64,000 bases of DNA from JANNNF01 sp963772935 (GCA_963772935.1 CAVYZK010000004.1:248001-312000), one strand, 5' to 3'; positions 47,927 to 57,364 are shown, counted from the first letter of the stretch. Numbers and translations are program-made. Notes: a model not told the origin generated them from the letters alone.

Positions 47927-48901
47927 TTAAGGGCAGGTCAGCCGCCATTCGGTGGTTTGCTGGTAGGTTTGGTCCGGGGTCAGTTCGATCGAGGGAAAGC
48001 CCGGATGGTTCGGCGCATCGGGCCAACCCTGCGCCTCAATCGCCAGCCCCTCGTGCGCGGCGTGGCCGGGGCGGATGGCGTGGCGGCCATCGTAGACCTG
48101 AATGGATGGCTCGGTGGTGGCAACGGTCAGGGTGACGCCCGATTGCCCGGTCAGCCACAGCACGTCCCGCAGGGGCTGGCGGGTGGTGGACAGGCAAAAG
48201 GCGTTGTCCAGCAGGGGATTACCGGGCGCAATGGCGCGGGGGGTGCGAAAGTCGTGGTCCGTCAGGGCCACGGGCCGCACCTCGCCCGTCGGGCGGAAAT
48301 CGTCGGTCGTCGGCAGGTAGTGGTCGGCCGCAATGCGCAACGAATGGCCCGCCCAGTTGGCGGTGCCGTCAAGGTTCCAATAGCTGTGATTGGCGGGGTT
48401 CATCAGGGTCGGGGCATCGGTGGTGGCAGTCACCTCCAGCCGCAAGGTGGCGGGGGGCAACACGGTGAACCGTGCGGTCAGCGTGCGATTGCCGGGAAAG
48501 CCACCATCGCCATCCGGCAGGGTCAGCGTCAGTGTGGCGTGGGTGGCGCTGTGGTCGGCAAGGTGCCAGACCTTCAGATGGGTGCCCGCCGCCCCGCCGT
48601 GCAGGGTGTGCTGACCGTCTTGGTTGGCCTCGAACCTGTGGGTCTGGCCGTTGATCTGGGCGGTGGCGTTGGTCAGGCGGTTGACGACAGGGCCGATCAG
48701 CGACCCGTGGTGGCGCATCTGGCGCTCATAATCCGTCAGCAGATCCGACCCCGGCGACAGGTCGTACCCCACCCCCGCGATCCGCACCGATTGCACGACC
48801 GCCCCCCATGTCAGCAACGCGACGGTCAGATCGCCCGTTGTCAGGGTGATCTTGTCCACCGCTTTGCCATCGGTGGTGGTGCCAAAGGGGATAGGGGCCA
48901 T
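47927..48901 (-). CDS. galM: Aldose 1-epimerase
   Basis: A 324-residue mutarotase converting alpha and beta anomers of aldoses. Family motifs are IPFGTTTDGKAVDKITL, GPVVNRL, TLHGGAAG, the catalytic histidine in NPANHSYWNLDG, and the catalytic glutamate in SIELTPDQTY. ATG 48901 is chosen; 14 upstream in-frame codons lack family similarity. No sugar operon is nearby. Confidence 0.92.
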   Translation of the reverse strand: MAPIPFGTTTDGKAVDKITLTTGDLTVALLTWGAVVQSVRIAGVGYDLSPGSDLLTDYERQMRHHGSLIGPVVNRLTNATAQINGQTHRFEANQDGQHTLHGGAAGTHLKVWHLADHSATHATLTLTLPDGDGGFPGNRTLTARFTVLPPATLRLEVTATTDAPTLMNPANHSYWNLDGTANWAGHSLRIAADHYLPTTDDFRPTGEVRPVALTDHDFRTPRAIAPGNPLLDNAFCLSTTRQPLRDVLWLTGQSGVTLTVATTEPSIQVYDGRHAIRPGHAAHEGLAIEAQGWPDAPNHPGFPSIELTPDQTYQQTTEWRLTCP

Positions 48902-48959
48902 GCCAAGCATCCTTGTTTGCGCTTGGCATGGCCGGGCAATCACCGTGGGTCAATAGCCT

Positions 48960-49871
48960 TCAGCGGGCCGCGCAATCGGCGATGGTCTGGGCCAGCCCAC
49001 GCATCAGGGTCGCATAGGCATCGGGACCGGGCGTCAGGGTTGACCCCACCGGGTCCAGCGCGCCGCCGAGTTTCGCGCCCGTTGCCTCGGCCAGTTGGGT
49101 CAGTTGGGCCGGGTCATGCTGCGGTTCGGGAAACAGGCAGGTAGTCGCCGTGGCCGCCCCTTGCAGCGCAGTCACGCGTGCCGCCCCCGGCGCAGTCGCA
49201 TCGCCAATCGCAACGGCCCCGGCAAGTGTCAGGTCGTAGTGGTCGGCGAAATAGCCATAGGCGTCATGCGCCATGATCAGCGGGGTCGCCTTGGCCGGGG
49301 CGAGGATACCTGCAATCTCGGCATCCAGCGCGTGGATGGTCTGGGCGGCAGTACCGGCGTTGGCTGTGTAGGTTGCGGCATTTTCCGGGTCCAGACTGGC
49401 CAGCCGGTCGGCAATCAGGCGCAGCCAGATTTCAGCATTTTCCGGGTCCAGCCACGCATGGGGGTCGAGGCCGGAATGATCGTGATCGTCATGCTCTGCA
49501 TGGTCATTGTGGTCGTGGTCGTCGTAATCTTCGGTGTCGGTCGCTGTGTCGCGCAGCAGGGCAAGGGTCTGCGCATCCGGCCCCAAAGACCCGATGGCCC
49601 GGTCCAGCCATGGGGTCAGTTCCGGCCCGACCCAGACGATCAGCCCCGCATCCGCGATATCGCCCGCCTGACTGGGGCGCAGTTGAAAGTCATGCTCCGA
49701 TGCACCCTTGTCCAGCAGCAACACAGGCTGGCCCAGATCGCCCATCACAAGGCTGACGAGCGCATGCACCGGGGGAATGTCCGTCACCACGCGGGGCACC
49801 TCGGCGAAGGCGGGCAGAGCCAGGGCGGGCAGGGCTGTGCTGGCCAATAGAAAAGATATGATATAACGCAT
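48960..49871 (-). CDS. znuA: Zinc ABC transporter substrate-binding protein
   Basis: A 303-residue periplasmic protein delivering zinc to ZnuB. A signal peptide (MRYIISFLLASTALPALALP) is followed by TDIPPVHALVSLVMG, and the metal site histidines in GASEHDFQL, DPHAWLDPENA and IMAHDAYGYF. A His/Asp-rich loop (DDHDHNDHAEHDDHDHSG) marks the zinc-specific branch. It is divergent from zur, with a candidate Zur box between. Confidence 0.95.
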   Translation of the reverse strand: MRYIISFLLASTALPALALPAFAEVPRVVTDIPPVHALVSLVMGDLGQPVLLLDKGASEHDFQLRPSQAGDIADAGLIVWVGPELTPWLDRAIGSLGPDAQTLALLRDTATDTEDYDDHDHNDHAEHDDHDHSGLDPHAWLDPENAEIWLRLIADRLASLDPENAATYTANAGTAAQTIHALDAEIAGILAPAKATPLIMAHDAYGYFADHYDLTLAGAVAIGDATAPGAARVTALQGAATATTCLFPEPQHDPAQLTQLAEATGAKLGGALDPVGSTLTPGPDAYATLMRGLAQTIADCAAR

Positions 49872-49910
49872 TGCTTTGGCCTTTCGTTCGTCGGTGGGCC
49901 GTTCTATGAA

Positions 49911-49925
49911 TGTAATATCATAACA
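49911..49925. promoter_or_regulatory. Candidate Zur box
   Basis: TGTAATATCATAACA, a 15-bp near-palindrome with TGT/ACA ends and an AT-rich centre, like alphaproteobacterial Zur operators (TGTTATAATATAACA type). It sits in the 72-base gap between znuA and zur, so Zur could repress both directions when zinc is ample. Confidence 0.6.
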
Positions 49926-49943
49926 CGTCAAGAGGCCTTTGCG

Positions 49944-50453
49944 ATGCCGCACGATCACGCCTGCCCCGGTTGCGCCGCCCCCGACCTGGCCTTTGCACAC
50001 CACGACCATGCGCTGTGCAGCAGCGATGTGCTGACCCGGGCCGAGGCGATGGCGCAGGCCAATGGCGCACGGCTGACCCCTGTGCGCCGCCGGGTGCTGG
50101 AGATTTTGCTGGAGGATCACCGCGCCATGGGGGCCTATGACGTGCTGCAACGGCTGGCATCCGAAGGCTTTGGCAACCAGCCACCGGTGGCCTACCGCGC
50201 GCTTGATTTCCTTGTGGAACAGGGGCTTGCCCATCGCATCACCCGGCTGAACGCCTTTGCCGCCTGCATGCACCCCGGCGAGGCACACGCCCCGGCCTTC
50301 CTGATCTGCCGCCTGTGCAACACGGTGGCCGAAGCGCCCGCAGCCTCAGTGCGCGCGGCGCTGGATACCGCGGCGGCTGCCTTGGGGTTTGTGATTGAGC
50401 GATCCAATGTCGAGGCTCTGGGCCTGTGCCCCGCCTGCAAGGTGGCGGCATGA
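49944..50453 (+). CDS. zur: Zinc uptake regulator Zur (Fur family)
   Basis: A 169-residue metalloregulator. The winged helix is around RLTPVRRRVLEILLEDHRAM and PPVAYRALDFLVEQGLAHRI. Structural-zinc cysteines occur in FLICRLCNT and LGLCPACK. A His/Cys-rich N-terminus (HDHACPGCAAPD) is an extension. Its stop overlaps the znuC start (ATGA), so regulator and transporter are coupled. Confidence 0.93.
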   Translation: MPHDHACPGCAAPDLAFAHHDHALCSSDVLTRAEAMAQANGARLTPVRRRVLEILLEDHRAMGAYDVLQRLASEGFGNQPPVAYRALDFLVEQGLAHRITRLNAFAACMHPGEAHAPAFLICRLCNTVAEAPAASVRAALDTAAAALGFVIERSNVEALGLCPACKVAA

Positions 50454-51207
50454 GCCTGATATCCGCGAGCCACATCTGTGTGCATCAGGGCGGGGCCGAG
50501 GTGCTGCATGATGTCAGCCTTGCCGTGGCCCCGGCCGAGATTGTGACGATCCTTGGTCCGAACGGGTCTGGCAAATCCACCCTGTTGCGGGCGCTGTTGG
50601 GGATATTGCCGCTGGCGGCGGGGCAGGTGGACCGGGCCTCGGGGCTGCGGGTCGGCTATGTGCCGCAGCGGCTGCATATCGACCACACGCTGCCGATGAC
50701 GGTGCGGCGGTTTTTGTCGCTGCCGGTGCGCGTGACCGACGCCGAGGCCATGGCCGCGCTGGACCGGGTTGGAATGGCGGCGCAGGCGGGCCAGCAACTG
50801 GCGGGGCTGTCAGGCGGGCAGGTGCAGCGGGTGCTGCTGGCGCGGGCGTTGCTGGGGCGGCCCGCGCTGCTGATGCTGGATGAACCGACCCAAGGGCTGG
50901 ACCAACCGGGCGAGGCGGGATTTTACCGTCTGATCGAAGAAGTGCGGCGCGACACCGGTGCGGCGGTGCTGATGGTCAGCCATGATCTGCATGTGGTGAT
51001 GGCGGCGTCTGACCGGGTGATCTGCCTGAACGGGCATATCTGCTGCGAGGGCACGCCCCGCGTGGTGTCCACTGCGCCGAATATCGCGCGCTGTTTGGCC
51101 TGGGCACCCAAGGGGCGCTTGCGCTGTATCAGCACGAACATGACCACGACCATGCGACCCCGCATGACCACCACCACCATGACCATGCGGGGCACAGCCA
51201 TGCTTGA
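50450..51207 (+). CDS. znuC: Zinc ABC transporter ATP-binding protein (frame break near 51078)
   Basis: About 252 residues restored. Walker A is GPNGSGKST, the ABC signature LSGGQVQRV, Walker B LLMLDEPTQGLD and the switch VSHDLH. One C seems missing at 51077-51078; with it restored the tail reads EYRALFGLGTQGALALYQHE and then a His-rich stretch (HDHDHATPHDHHHHDHAGHS), ending at TGA 51205-51207. In the raw sequence the frame instead runs on into znuB, giving a false ZnuC-ZnuB fusion. It overlaps znuB by 8 bases. Confidence 0.92.
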
Positions 51208-51991
51208 CGATTTTCTGCTGCGGGCGGGGCTGGCGGGGGTGGGGCTGTCGCTGGCGACGGGACCTTTGGGGGCCTTGGTCATCTGGCGCAGGATGGCGTA
51301 TTTTGGCGATGCCACATCCCATGCGGCCATTCTGGGCGTCGCTTTGGCGCTTGCGACCGATCTGCCGATTGGTCTGGGCACACTGGCGGTGGCCTTGGCG
51401 ATGGCAGTGACGGTGGCGACACTGGCGGCGCGGGGCTGGGCGATGGATACCACATTGGGGGTGCTGGCCCATTCGGCGCTTGCGATCGGGCTGGTCGCGG
51501 TCAGCTTTGTGCCCGGCGCGCGCACGGACCTTTCGGCCTATCTGTTCGGCGATATCCTTGCGGTGTCGCGGGTGGATCTTGCCTTTGTCTGGGGCGGCGC
51601 GTTGCTGGTGGCGGGGCTTTTGGCGTGGCGGTGGCAGGCCTTGCTGACCGCGACGCTGAACGAGGATCTGGCCCATGCCAGCGGCATCAACCCCGACCGC
51701 GAAAGGCTGGTGCTGACGCTGGCCTTGGCGGTGGTGGTCGCGGTCGCGCTGAAGCTGGTGGGGGCCTTGCTGATTGCGGCGATGCTGATCATCCCGGCGG
51801 CGGCGGCGCGCGGCTTTGCCCGCAGCCCCGAGGCTATGGCGGGGTTTGCGGTATTGATCGGGGCTTTGGCGTCAGTGGCTGGGCTGGCGCTGTCGCTGTG
51901 GCAGGACACGCCCGCCGGGCCGTCGATCATCGCGGCAGCGGCGGCGGTGTTTGCGCTGTCGGCCAGTTTCGGGCGGATGCGGCGGGGGTAG
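51200..51991 (+). CDS. znuB: Zinc ABC transporter permease
   Basis: A 263-residue inner-membrane permease of the ABC-3 family with about eight hydrophobic helices. It starts MLDDFLLRAGLAG, with GPLGALVIWRRMAYFGDATS and ALKLVGALLIAAMLIIPAAA as family blocks. ATG 51200 lies inside the end of znuC. Completes the ZnuABC zinc importer. Confidence 0.94.
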   Translation: MLDDFLLRAGLAGVGLSLATGPLGALVIWRRMAYFGDATSHAAILGVALALATDLPIGLGTLAVALAMAVTVATLAARGWAMDTTLGVLAHSALAIGLVAVSFVPGARTDLSAYLFGDILAVSRVDLAFVWGGALLVAGLLAWRWQALLTATLNEDLAHASGINPDRERLVLTLALAVVVAVALKLVGALLIAAMLIIPAAAARGFARSPEAMAGFAVLIGALASVAGLALSLWQDTPAGPSIIAAAAAVFALSASFGRMRRG

Positions 51992-52034
51992 GGGCGGCGT
52001 AAGGGTTGCGCCCTCACGCCGCCTCCTCACACGG

Positions 52035-53411
52035 TTACGACAGCACCCGACGCAAGCGGGGCAGATGGCGCAACACCACCCCGTCAAACACCAGCACCGC
52101 CAGCATCGACGCACCCGCCAGCGGGAACATCATGCCCAGAACTACCATGATCACGGCAGCCCCCTTCCACAGCGGCACATCCAGCGGTTTGGGCGGGGCG
52201 GCCAGACGGGCGGCACGGGCAGGCCTGCGCTTCCACCACAGCACAAACCCGGACACCGCCATGAAGATGACCGACAGGCAGAACACCGTGTTCAGCACCA
52301 GATTCCACAGCCCCAGATCGCCCTCATGAAAGGAAATCCCGACCGCCATCATCTTGGCATAGGCCGAGTAATCGGCAAAGCCGACATCGGCCAGCACATG
52401 CCCGGTGTACTGGTCAATGTGCAGGGTGCGGTCGCCCATCGGGTCGGTGCCATCGTTTGACATGGTGTCATGGCTGATGGTCCAGACCCCGGCCTCATCC
52501 CCCGGCAAGGAAAGCTGGAACCGCCCGGCAAGCCCCAGAGTGCGGGCAAAGCCGACCACAGAATCAATCCCGACCGGCCCCATGATCGCCATTTCCCCGG
52601 CAAGCGAGCCGGACCTTGGCATCGGCGTCTGCTCCAATGCCCAAGGCACCTCGGTGGCAGCACCATGGTTCATGCCCGCATGCGTGCTGTCAGACAGCGG
52701 CACGGCATCCCACTTTGCCGCCGGAAAGGTGGACCAGGCCTGCACAAACCGGTCGCCCCAGATGCCAGCCCAGGACAGGCCTGAGATCAGGAAAACCACC
52801 AGCAGCGCGGATATCCAGATGCCGACCACCCCGTGCAAGGATTTCCAGAATGCCCGGCCCTTGGCGGCCAGATCGGGCACCAGCACCCGGCCCCCGCGCG
52901 GCCAATGCAAGTAAAGGCCTGTGGCGACCATCACGATCCCCAGACTGGCCGCCAGTTCCACCATCCGGTCGCCGATGGTGCCCAGCAAAAGCGAGCCATG
53001 AATGTCATGCGCAAGGCCATACCAGCCCGCCTGCCACGGCAACTGATCAACCACTTCCCCAGTATAGGGGTCCAGCAACACCGCGGTGGCGTCATCCCCG
53101 ACGGAGACTTTGAACACCGCCACCCGGTCCGGGGCCAGCGGTTCGATATACTGCGTCGCGGTGCCCGGCACGGCGGCTTCGGCCGTGGCTTGCAGCACCG
53201 ATGGGGCCAGCATCGCGGTCCCGACGGGCACGATGGTTTTCTCGCCGTTCAGGTCGGACAGGGCGACCATCCACAGCATCACCAACCCGGTGGTGGCGAG
53301 GGTGATCAGGAACGGGATCACATAAAGCCCGGCATAAAAATGCCAACGCCATGCGATGAAATAGAAACGCGTGCCCGCAGCAGGGGCGCTTTCCGACGGG
53401 ATGGATGTCAT
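52035..53411 (-). CDS. PepSY-associated membrane protein
   Basis: A 458-residue inner-membrane protein with four main helices (FYAGLYVIPFLITLATTGLV, VELAASLGIVMVATGLYLHW, WISALLVVFLISGLSWAGIW, LNTVFCLSVIFMAVSGFVLW) and PepSY-like periplasmic domains (LLDPYTGEVVDQLPW; LHIDQYTGHVLADV). Relatives act in iron-siderophore reduction or copper-linked systems. It follows a small DUF2946-like gene on the same strand; a partner receptor is not in the window. Confidence 0.85.
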   Translation of the reverse strand: MTSIPSESAPAAGTRFYFIAWRWHFYAGLYVIPFLITLATTGLVMLWMVALSDLNGEKTIVPVGTAMLAPSVLQATAEAAVPGTATQYIEPLAPDRVAVFKVSVGDDATAVLLDPYTGEVVDQLPWQAGWYGLAHDIHGSLLLGTIGDRMVELAASLGIVMVATGLYLHWPRGGRVLVPDLAAKGRAFWKSLHGVVGIWISALLVVFLISGLSWAGIWGDRFVQAWSTFPAAKWDAVPLSDSTHAGMNHGAATEVPWALEQTPMPRSGSLAGEMAIMGPVGIDSVVGFARTLGLAGRFQLSLPGDEAGVWTISHDTMSNDGTDPMGDRTLHIDQYTGHVLADVGFADYSAYAKMMAVGISFHEGDLGLWNLVLNTVFCLSVIFMAVSGFVLWWKRRPARAARLAAPPKPLDVPLWKGAAVIMVVLGMMFPLAGASMLAVLVFDGVVLRHLPRLRRVLS

Positions 53412-53452
53412 CCGGCCAACTCCTTGAGATGATTTTCGATGAAAGGCGAAGA

Positions 53453-53845
53453 TCAGATCAGGGTTGGTGGGCCACGGGCATAAAGCCCGCGCGGGTCATG
53501 CGCCGGGGCGTAGGCGAAATTCTGCGGCGCAGGCGGGGTCAGCGTCAGGATTTGCGGTTCGGTTGGCAGAACGCGCGCTTCGTTCAAAGCCACGGTTCCG
53601 GTGGCCGTCGCCCAGTCACAGGTGCCGGGGGCCTTGGCGGGCAGGTCCGACACCTCGCCCGTCGCCGGGTCGAACAGCACGTCCACCCGGCCTTCGGGTG
53701 TGCACAACACCATCACAAAGCGCCCATCCGCCCCCTGCATCGGCATCGCAGCCGCAGGGATCAGCGCCAGCAGAACAAAAGGCACCAGCATCAGCATAAG
53801 GCCGATGCGCCGCAGCAGTGCCAAAGGGGTCCGGGACTGGGTCAT
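53453..53845 (-). CDS. Small exported DUF2946-like protein
   Basis: A 130-residue protein. A signal or anchor segment (IGLMLMLVPFVLLALIPAAA) leads to a short domain with two cysteines (VMVLCTPEGRVDV, PGTCDWATAT). The layout resembles DUF2946, often found beside copper or PepSY genes. ATG 53845 is chosen because the signal starts soon after; the open frame runs further upstream without similarity. It lies 41 bases before the PepSY gene, likely one operon. Confidence 0.65.
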   Translation of the reverse strand: MTQSRTPLALLRRIGLMLMLVPFVLLALIPAAAMPMQGADGRFVMVLCTPEGRVDVLFDPATGEVSDLPAKAPGTCDWATATGTVALNEARVLPTEPQILTLTPPAPQNFAYAPAHDPRGLYARGPPTLI

Positions 53846-54014
53846 GTGGCTGCATAGCTGCGCTGCCCCGGCCCGGTCAAGGGCGAGTGAACCCGCCTGA
53901 TATTGCCGCTTTTTGACGATCATGTCGTTTTTCTCTGCCAAAGGTCGGCGCGTCTTGCCCCTTTGGCCCTGCATCGGGCACATAAGGGGCGAAATCATTC
54001 TAGAGGTGCCCGCG

Positions 54015-56510
54015 ATGAAAACCCATGTCAAAGCTCTGGTTGTCGGCGGTGGCGCTGTCGGCAACGGCATCGCCTATCATCTGGCGAAGGCCGGATGGGA
54101 CACCATGCTGGTGGAACGGGATGAGCTGACCGCCGGGTCCACCTGGCATGCGGCGGGCCTGCTGCCCCTGTTCAACATGAGCTATGCGACCACCCATATC
54201 CACAAATACTCGGTCGATTTCTACAAATCGCTGGAGGCCGAGACGGGCCTGAACGCAGGCTTCGCCGTGGTGGGCAACCTGCGGATGGCGCAGCATCAGG
54301 CCCGGATGGATGAATACATGCTGTATTCCTCCGTCGCCGAAACGGCTGGGGTGTATCACGAGTTCCTGACGCCCGGCCAGATGAAGGACCGCTGGCCGCT
54401 GCTGCGCACCGAGGATCTGATCGGCGCGCTGTACCACCCGCAGGACGGCTATATCAACCCGGCTGACGTGACCCAAGCCATGGCCAAGGGTGCCCGCCAG
54501 CACGGCGCGACGATTGAGCGCAAGGTGCAGGTCAACGGCTATCGCTGGACGGGCAGTGAATGGATCGTGTCTTGCGTGCGCATGGTGGAACAGGGCGGCA
54601 ATCTGGTGCCGTCGGATGATGTGTTTGATATCACGGCCGAACATGTGGTGACCGCCACCGGCAACCACGCACAGCGCACCGCGCGCCTGCTGGGCATCAA
54701 GACGCCCGCTGTGGTGGTGGAACACCAGTATATCGTGACCGAACCCGACCCGGCCTTGGTCGCCTACCGCAAGACCAACCCGGAACACCCGGTACTGCGC
54801 GATGCCGATGCGAAATGGTATGTGCGCGAAGAACGGGGTGGCTGGATTCTTGGCCCCTATGAAAAAGGCGCCCCGGCCCGGTTCGAATATGGCGTGCCGG
54901 ACGGGTTCCGCGCCGATCTGTTCCCGCTCGATCTGGAACGGATCGAGGGGGAGTATATGTCCTTCATCCACCGCCTGCCGTCGTCGGAAACCGTTGGCCT
55001 GAAGGATGATTTCAACGGCCCGATCTGCTATACCCCCGACGGCAACCCGCTGGTCGGCCCCGCCCCCGGCCTGCGCAACATGTGGCTGGCCGAAGGCTTC
55101 AGCTTTGGCATCACGGCGGCGGGCGGCACCGGGTATTACCTTGCCCAGATGATGGTAAACGGCGAGGCCGAGATCGACATGGCCAGCCTCGACCCGCGCC
55201 GCTATGGCAACTGGGTCACCACCGAATATGCCGCGCGCAAGAACGAGGAATGCTACGATCACGTTTTCATCCTGCACCACCCCGATGAAGAACGCCCCGC
55301 AGCGCGGCCGCTGCGCACCGCGCCTGTCTATGACCGCCAGAAGGCTTTGGGCGCGCAATTCGGGCAGGTGAACGGCTGGGAACGCCCGATCTATTACGGC
55401 CCGCTGGATGCGCCCGAGGATTTTGACCATGACAGCCGGTCGTTCCGGCGCGGGGCGTGGTGGCCCTATGCGGTGGAAGAGGCGAAAGCCATTCGCGAAA
55501 CCGCAGGTCTGATTGATGCGACCGCCTTCACCAAACACATCGTGCGCGGGCCGGGGGCGACGGCTTTCCTCGATTGGTTCACCTGCAATGCGCTGCCGAA
55601 AGTGGGCCGGATCAACCTGACCTATGCGCTGACCCCCACCGGCACCACCCGTACCGAATACACCATCGTGCGCAATGGCGAGAACGACTATTACCTTGTG
55701 TCCGCTGGGGCATGGACAGCCTATGACGCCGATTACCTGCGCAAATGCGCTGAGGATAAAGCGCCCGAATTTGGCCATATCGACATCCATGACGTGACCA
55801 CGCAATGGGGCGTGTTTGCCATCGCCGGACCGAACAGCCGCAAAATCCTTGCCGAACTGATCAAGGACGCCGACCCTGCAACCGCGCTGTCGAACAAGCG
55901 CTTTCCGTGGCTGTCGGCCCGCAAGATCGAACTGGGTATGTGCCCGGTCAACGCGATCCGCGTGGCGTATACGGGCGAATTGGGTTGGGAATTGCACCAC
56001 CCGATCGAGATGCAGCGTTATCTGTGGGATCAACTGCTGGCAGCGGGCGACAAGCACGGCATGAAACTGGTCGGCGCGCGGGCGCAAAACTGGCTGCGAC
56101 AGGAAAAATCCTACCGCGCCTTCGGCAACGAGCTTGGTCGCGATGCGACCCCGCTGGAGGCCGCGCTGGACCGGTTCGTCGATCTGTCGAAGGATTTTCA
56201 GGGCAAGCAGGCGATGCTGGACACCGGTATCCGGTCCAAATGCGTCACCGTGCTGATCGACGGCCCGTCGGACACCGATCCCTGGGGCAAAGAAGCGCTG
56301 CTGGTCGATGGGGTGAAGGTCGGGCGTCTGACCTCGGGCGGCTATTCGGTAGCCTTCGGTAAACAGATCGGCATGGGCTATGTCCGCCCCGATCTGGCCG
56401 AGGTTGGCACGAAACTGAAGGTCAAGATGCTGTTGCAGGAATGGGACGCGGTTGTCGTCGAAGACAGCCCGTTCGACCCAAGCAACGCGCGTATCCGTAT
56501 CGACGGGTGA
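54015..56510 (+). CDS. GcvT-family FAD-dependent oxidoreductase (dimethylglycine/sarcosine dehydrogenase-like)
   Basis: An 831-residue two-part enzyme. The N-terminal FAD domain has VVGGGAVGNGIAYHLAKAGW and GSTWHAAGLLPLF, whose histidine aligns with the covalent flavin site of dimethylglycine dehydrogenases. The C-terminal half (about 430-830) is an aminomethyltransferase (GcvT) fold (YTGELGWELHHPIEMQRYLW, ALDRFVDLSKDFQGKQAML) that would pass formaldehyde units to tetrahydrofolate. ATG 54015 begins the Rossmann region; upstream codons do not fit. Substrate is one of several N-methyl amino compounds. A terminator follows. Confidence 0.88.
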   Translation: MKTHVKALVVGGGAVGNGIAYHLAKAGWDTMLVERDELTAGSTWHAAGLLPLFNMSYATTHIHKYSVDFYKSLEAETGLNAGFAVVGNLRMAQHQARMDEYMLYSSVAETAGVYHEFLTPGQMKDRWPLLRTEDLIGALYHPQDGYINPADVTQAMAKGARQHGATIERKVQVNGYRWTGSEWIVSCVRMVEQGGNLVPSDDVFDITAEHVVTATGNHAQRTARLLGIKTPAVVVEHQYIVTEPDPALVAYRKTNPEHPVLRDADAKWYVREERGGWILGPYEKGAPARFEYGVPDGFRADLFPLDLERIEGEYMSFIHRLPSSETVGLKDDFNGPICYTPDGNPLVGPAPGLRNMWLAEGFSFGITAAGGTGYYLAQMMVNGEAEIDMASLDPRRYGNWVTTEYAARKNEECYDHVFILHHPDEERPAARPLRTAPVYDRQKALGAQFGQVNGWERPIYYGPLDAPEDFDHDSRSFRRGAWWPYAVEEAKAIRETAGLIDATAFTKHIVRGPGATAFLDWFTCNALPKVGRINLTYALTPTGTTRTEYTIVRNGENDYYLVSAGAWTAYDADYLRKCAEDKAPEFGHIDIHDVTTQWGVFAIAGPNSRKILAELIKDADPATALSNKRFPWLSARKIELGMCPVNAIRVAYTGELGWELHHPIEMQRYLWDQLLAAGDKHGMKLVGARAQNWLRQEKSYRAFGNELGRDATPLEAALDRFVDLSKDFQGKQAMLDTGIRSKCVTVLIDGPSDTDPWGKEALLVDGVKVGRLTSGGYSVAFGKQIGMGYVRPDLAEVGTKLKVKMLLQEWDAVVVEDSPFDPSNARIRIDG

Positions 56511-56535
56511 TCGCCAGCCACCAGCATGCAGCAAA

Positions 56536-56561
56536 AAAAGCCGCTCTTAGGAGCGGCTTTT
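56536..56561 (+). terminator. Intrinsic terminator
   Basis: AAAAGCCGCTC (56536-56546) pairs perfectly with GAGCGGCTTTT (56551-56561) around TTAG. It closes the GcvT-family gene and, with its A-run, can also act for the convergent HNH gene. Confidence 0.9.
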
Positions 56562-56596
56562 CCATTGTCACGGTCAGTATGCTGTTAACACAGAAA

Positions 56597-57364
56597 TCAA
56601 CCGGCCAGCGTCTCGAACCGGGCGCGGTGCTGCGCAAGGAACGTTGTGTCGGGGGCAAAGCGTGCAGGCAATTCCAGCCCGCCCCGGCTGTTACGCTCCA
56701 GATGCTGGCGGGTGTCGGCTGATAGATGGGGTGACAATAGCAAGCAGCCATCGGCGGCAAAGCTGATGAGATGGCGGTCAAAAGCCCGGTCGTGTAGCGC
56801 GTTGAGACACAGCCCATTCGTCGGACGCATCCGCAATTCGGGCACCTCGGACCAAGGCAGGATGTGGCTGGCCGACAAAAGGCGGGCATCGTCGATCCCG
56901 GTCAGGGCGCAGCGGCCGCGATAGTTGGTCAGTACCATGCGGCGAAACATGTGCTGCCCGACGCGTTGCAGGCTTTGGCTCGACCGCATCCCACCCAGAT
57001 GATCGAATGCGGTGGCGTCTTCGGCAATGCCTGGCATGAGTGCTGCCTCTGGCAAAGCTGGGTCGCGGGCAGAATTGGTCTGGCGTTCATAGGTCAGAAT
57101 CACCGCATCAGGCTTTTCAAGATAGGTTTCCCAGACCCGCCGATCAGTGGCAGACGCATTGCCCATGCCCCGCTGTGGCAGGCTGTCATCCAGCGCCGCC
57201 AGATTGGCCAGTTTCAGTGCGACGGCACTTGGCGTACGCCCAAGGCGCGCGGCCATGGATATGATGTCTGGGTTGCGGCTGTGAAAGCGACCAAAATCGG
57301 TGACAAGATACAGGGCCAGTGCCTCACGCACTTCGTCCTCTTGCCAATTGCGCCGCTCTACCAT
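56597..57364 (-). CDS. HNH endonuclease domain protein
   Basis: A 255-residue protein. The N-terminal half is helical (WQEDEVREALALYLVTDFGR, RNPDIISMAARLGRTPSAVA) and resembles regions of restriction-type HNH proteins. The C-terminal HNH nuclease shows ALTGIDDARLLSASHILPWS, then NGLCLNALHDRAFDRHLISF with the expected His-Asn-His residues. Possibly a modification-dependent restriction enzyme of McrA type. No methyltransferase or defence partner is adjacent. ATG 57364 is chosen; 10 upstream codons are in frame. Confidence 0.82.
   Translation of the reverse strand: MVERRNWQEDEVREALALYLVTDFGRFHSRNPDIISMAARLGRTPSAVALKLANLAALDDSLPQRGMGNASATDRRVWETYLEKPDAVILTYERQTNSARDPALPEAALMPGIAEDATAFDHLGGMRSSQSLQRVGQHMFRRMVLTNYRGRCALTGIDDARLLSASHILPWSEVPELRMRPTNGLCLNALHDRAFDRHLISFAADGCLLLSPHLSADTRQHLERNSRGGLELPARFAPDTTFLAQHRARFETLAG

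Noticed and set aside
50450..51991. A single open frame covering ZnuC and ZnuB, suggesting a fusion transporter.
   Set aside because: Restoring one base near 51078 gives a normal ZnuC end with a histidine tail and a separate ATG for ZnuB. The fused stretch is rich in Thr/Met/Arg and looks like out-of-frame sequence.
54000..56534. An 844-codon open frame on the minus strand opposite the GcvT-family gene.
   Set aside because: High G+C depletes stop codons in shadow frames. The composition is rich in Arg/His/Gly and has no motifs, while the plus-strand gene has complete domains.
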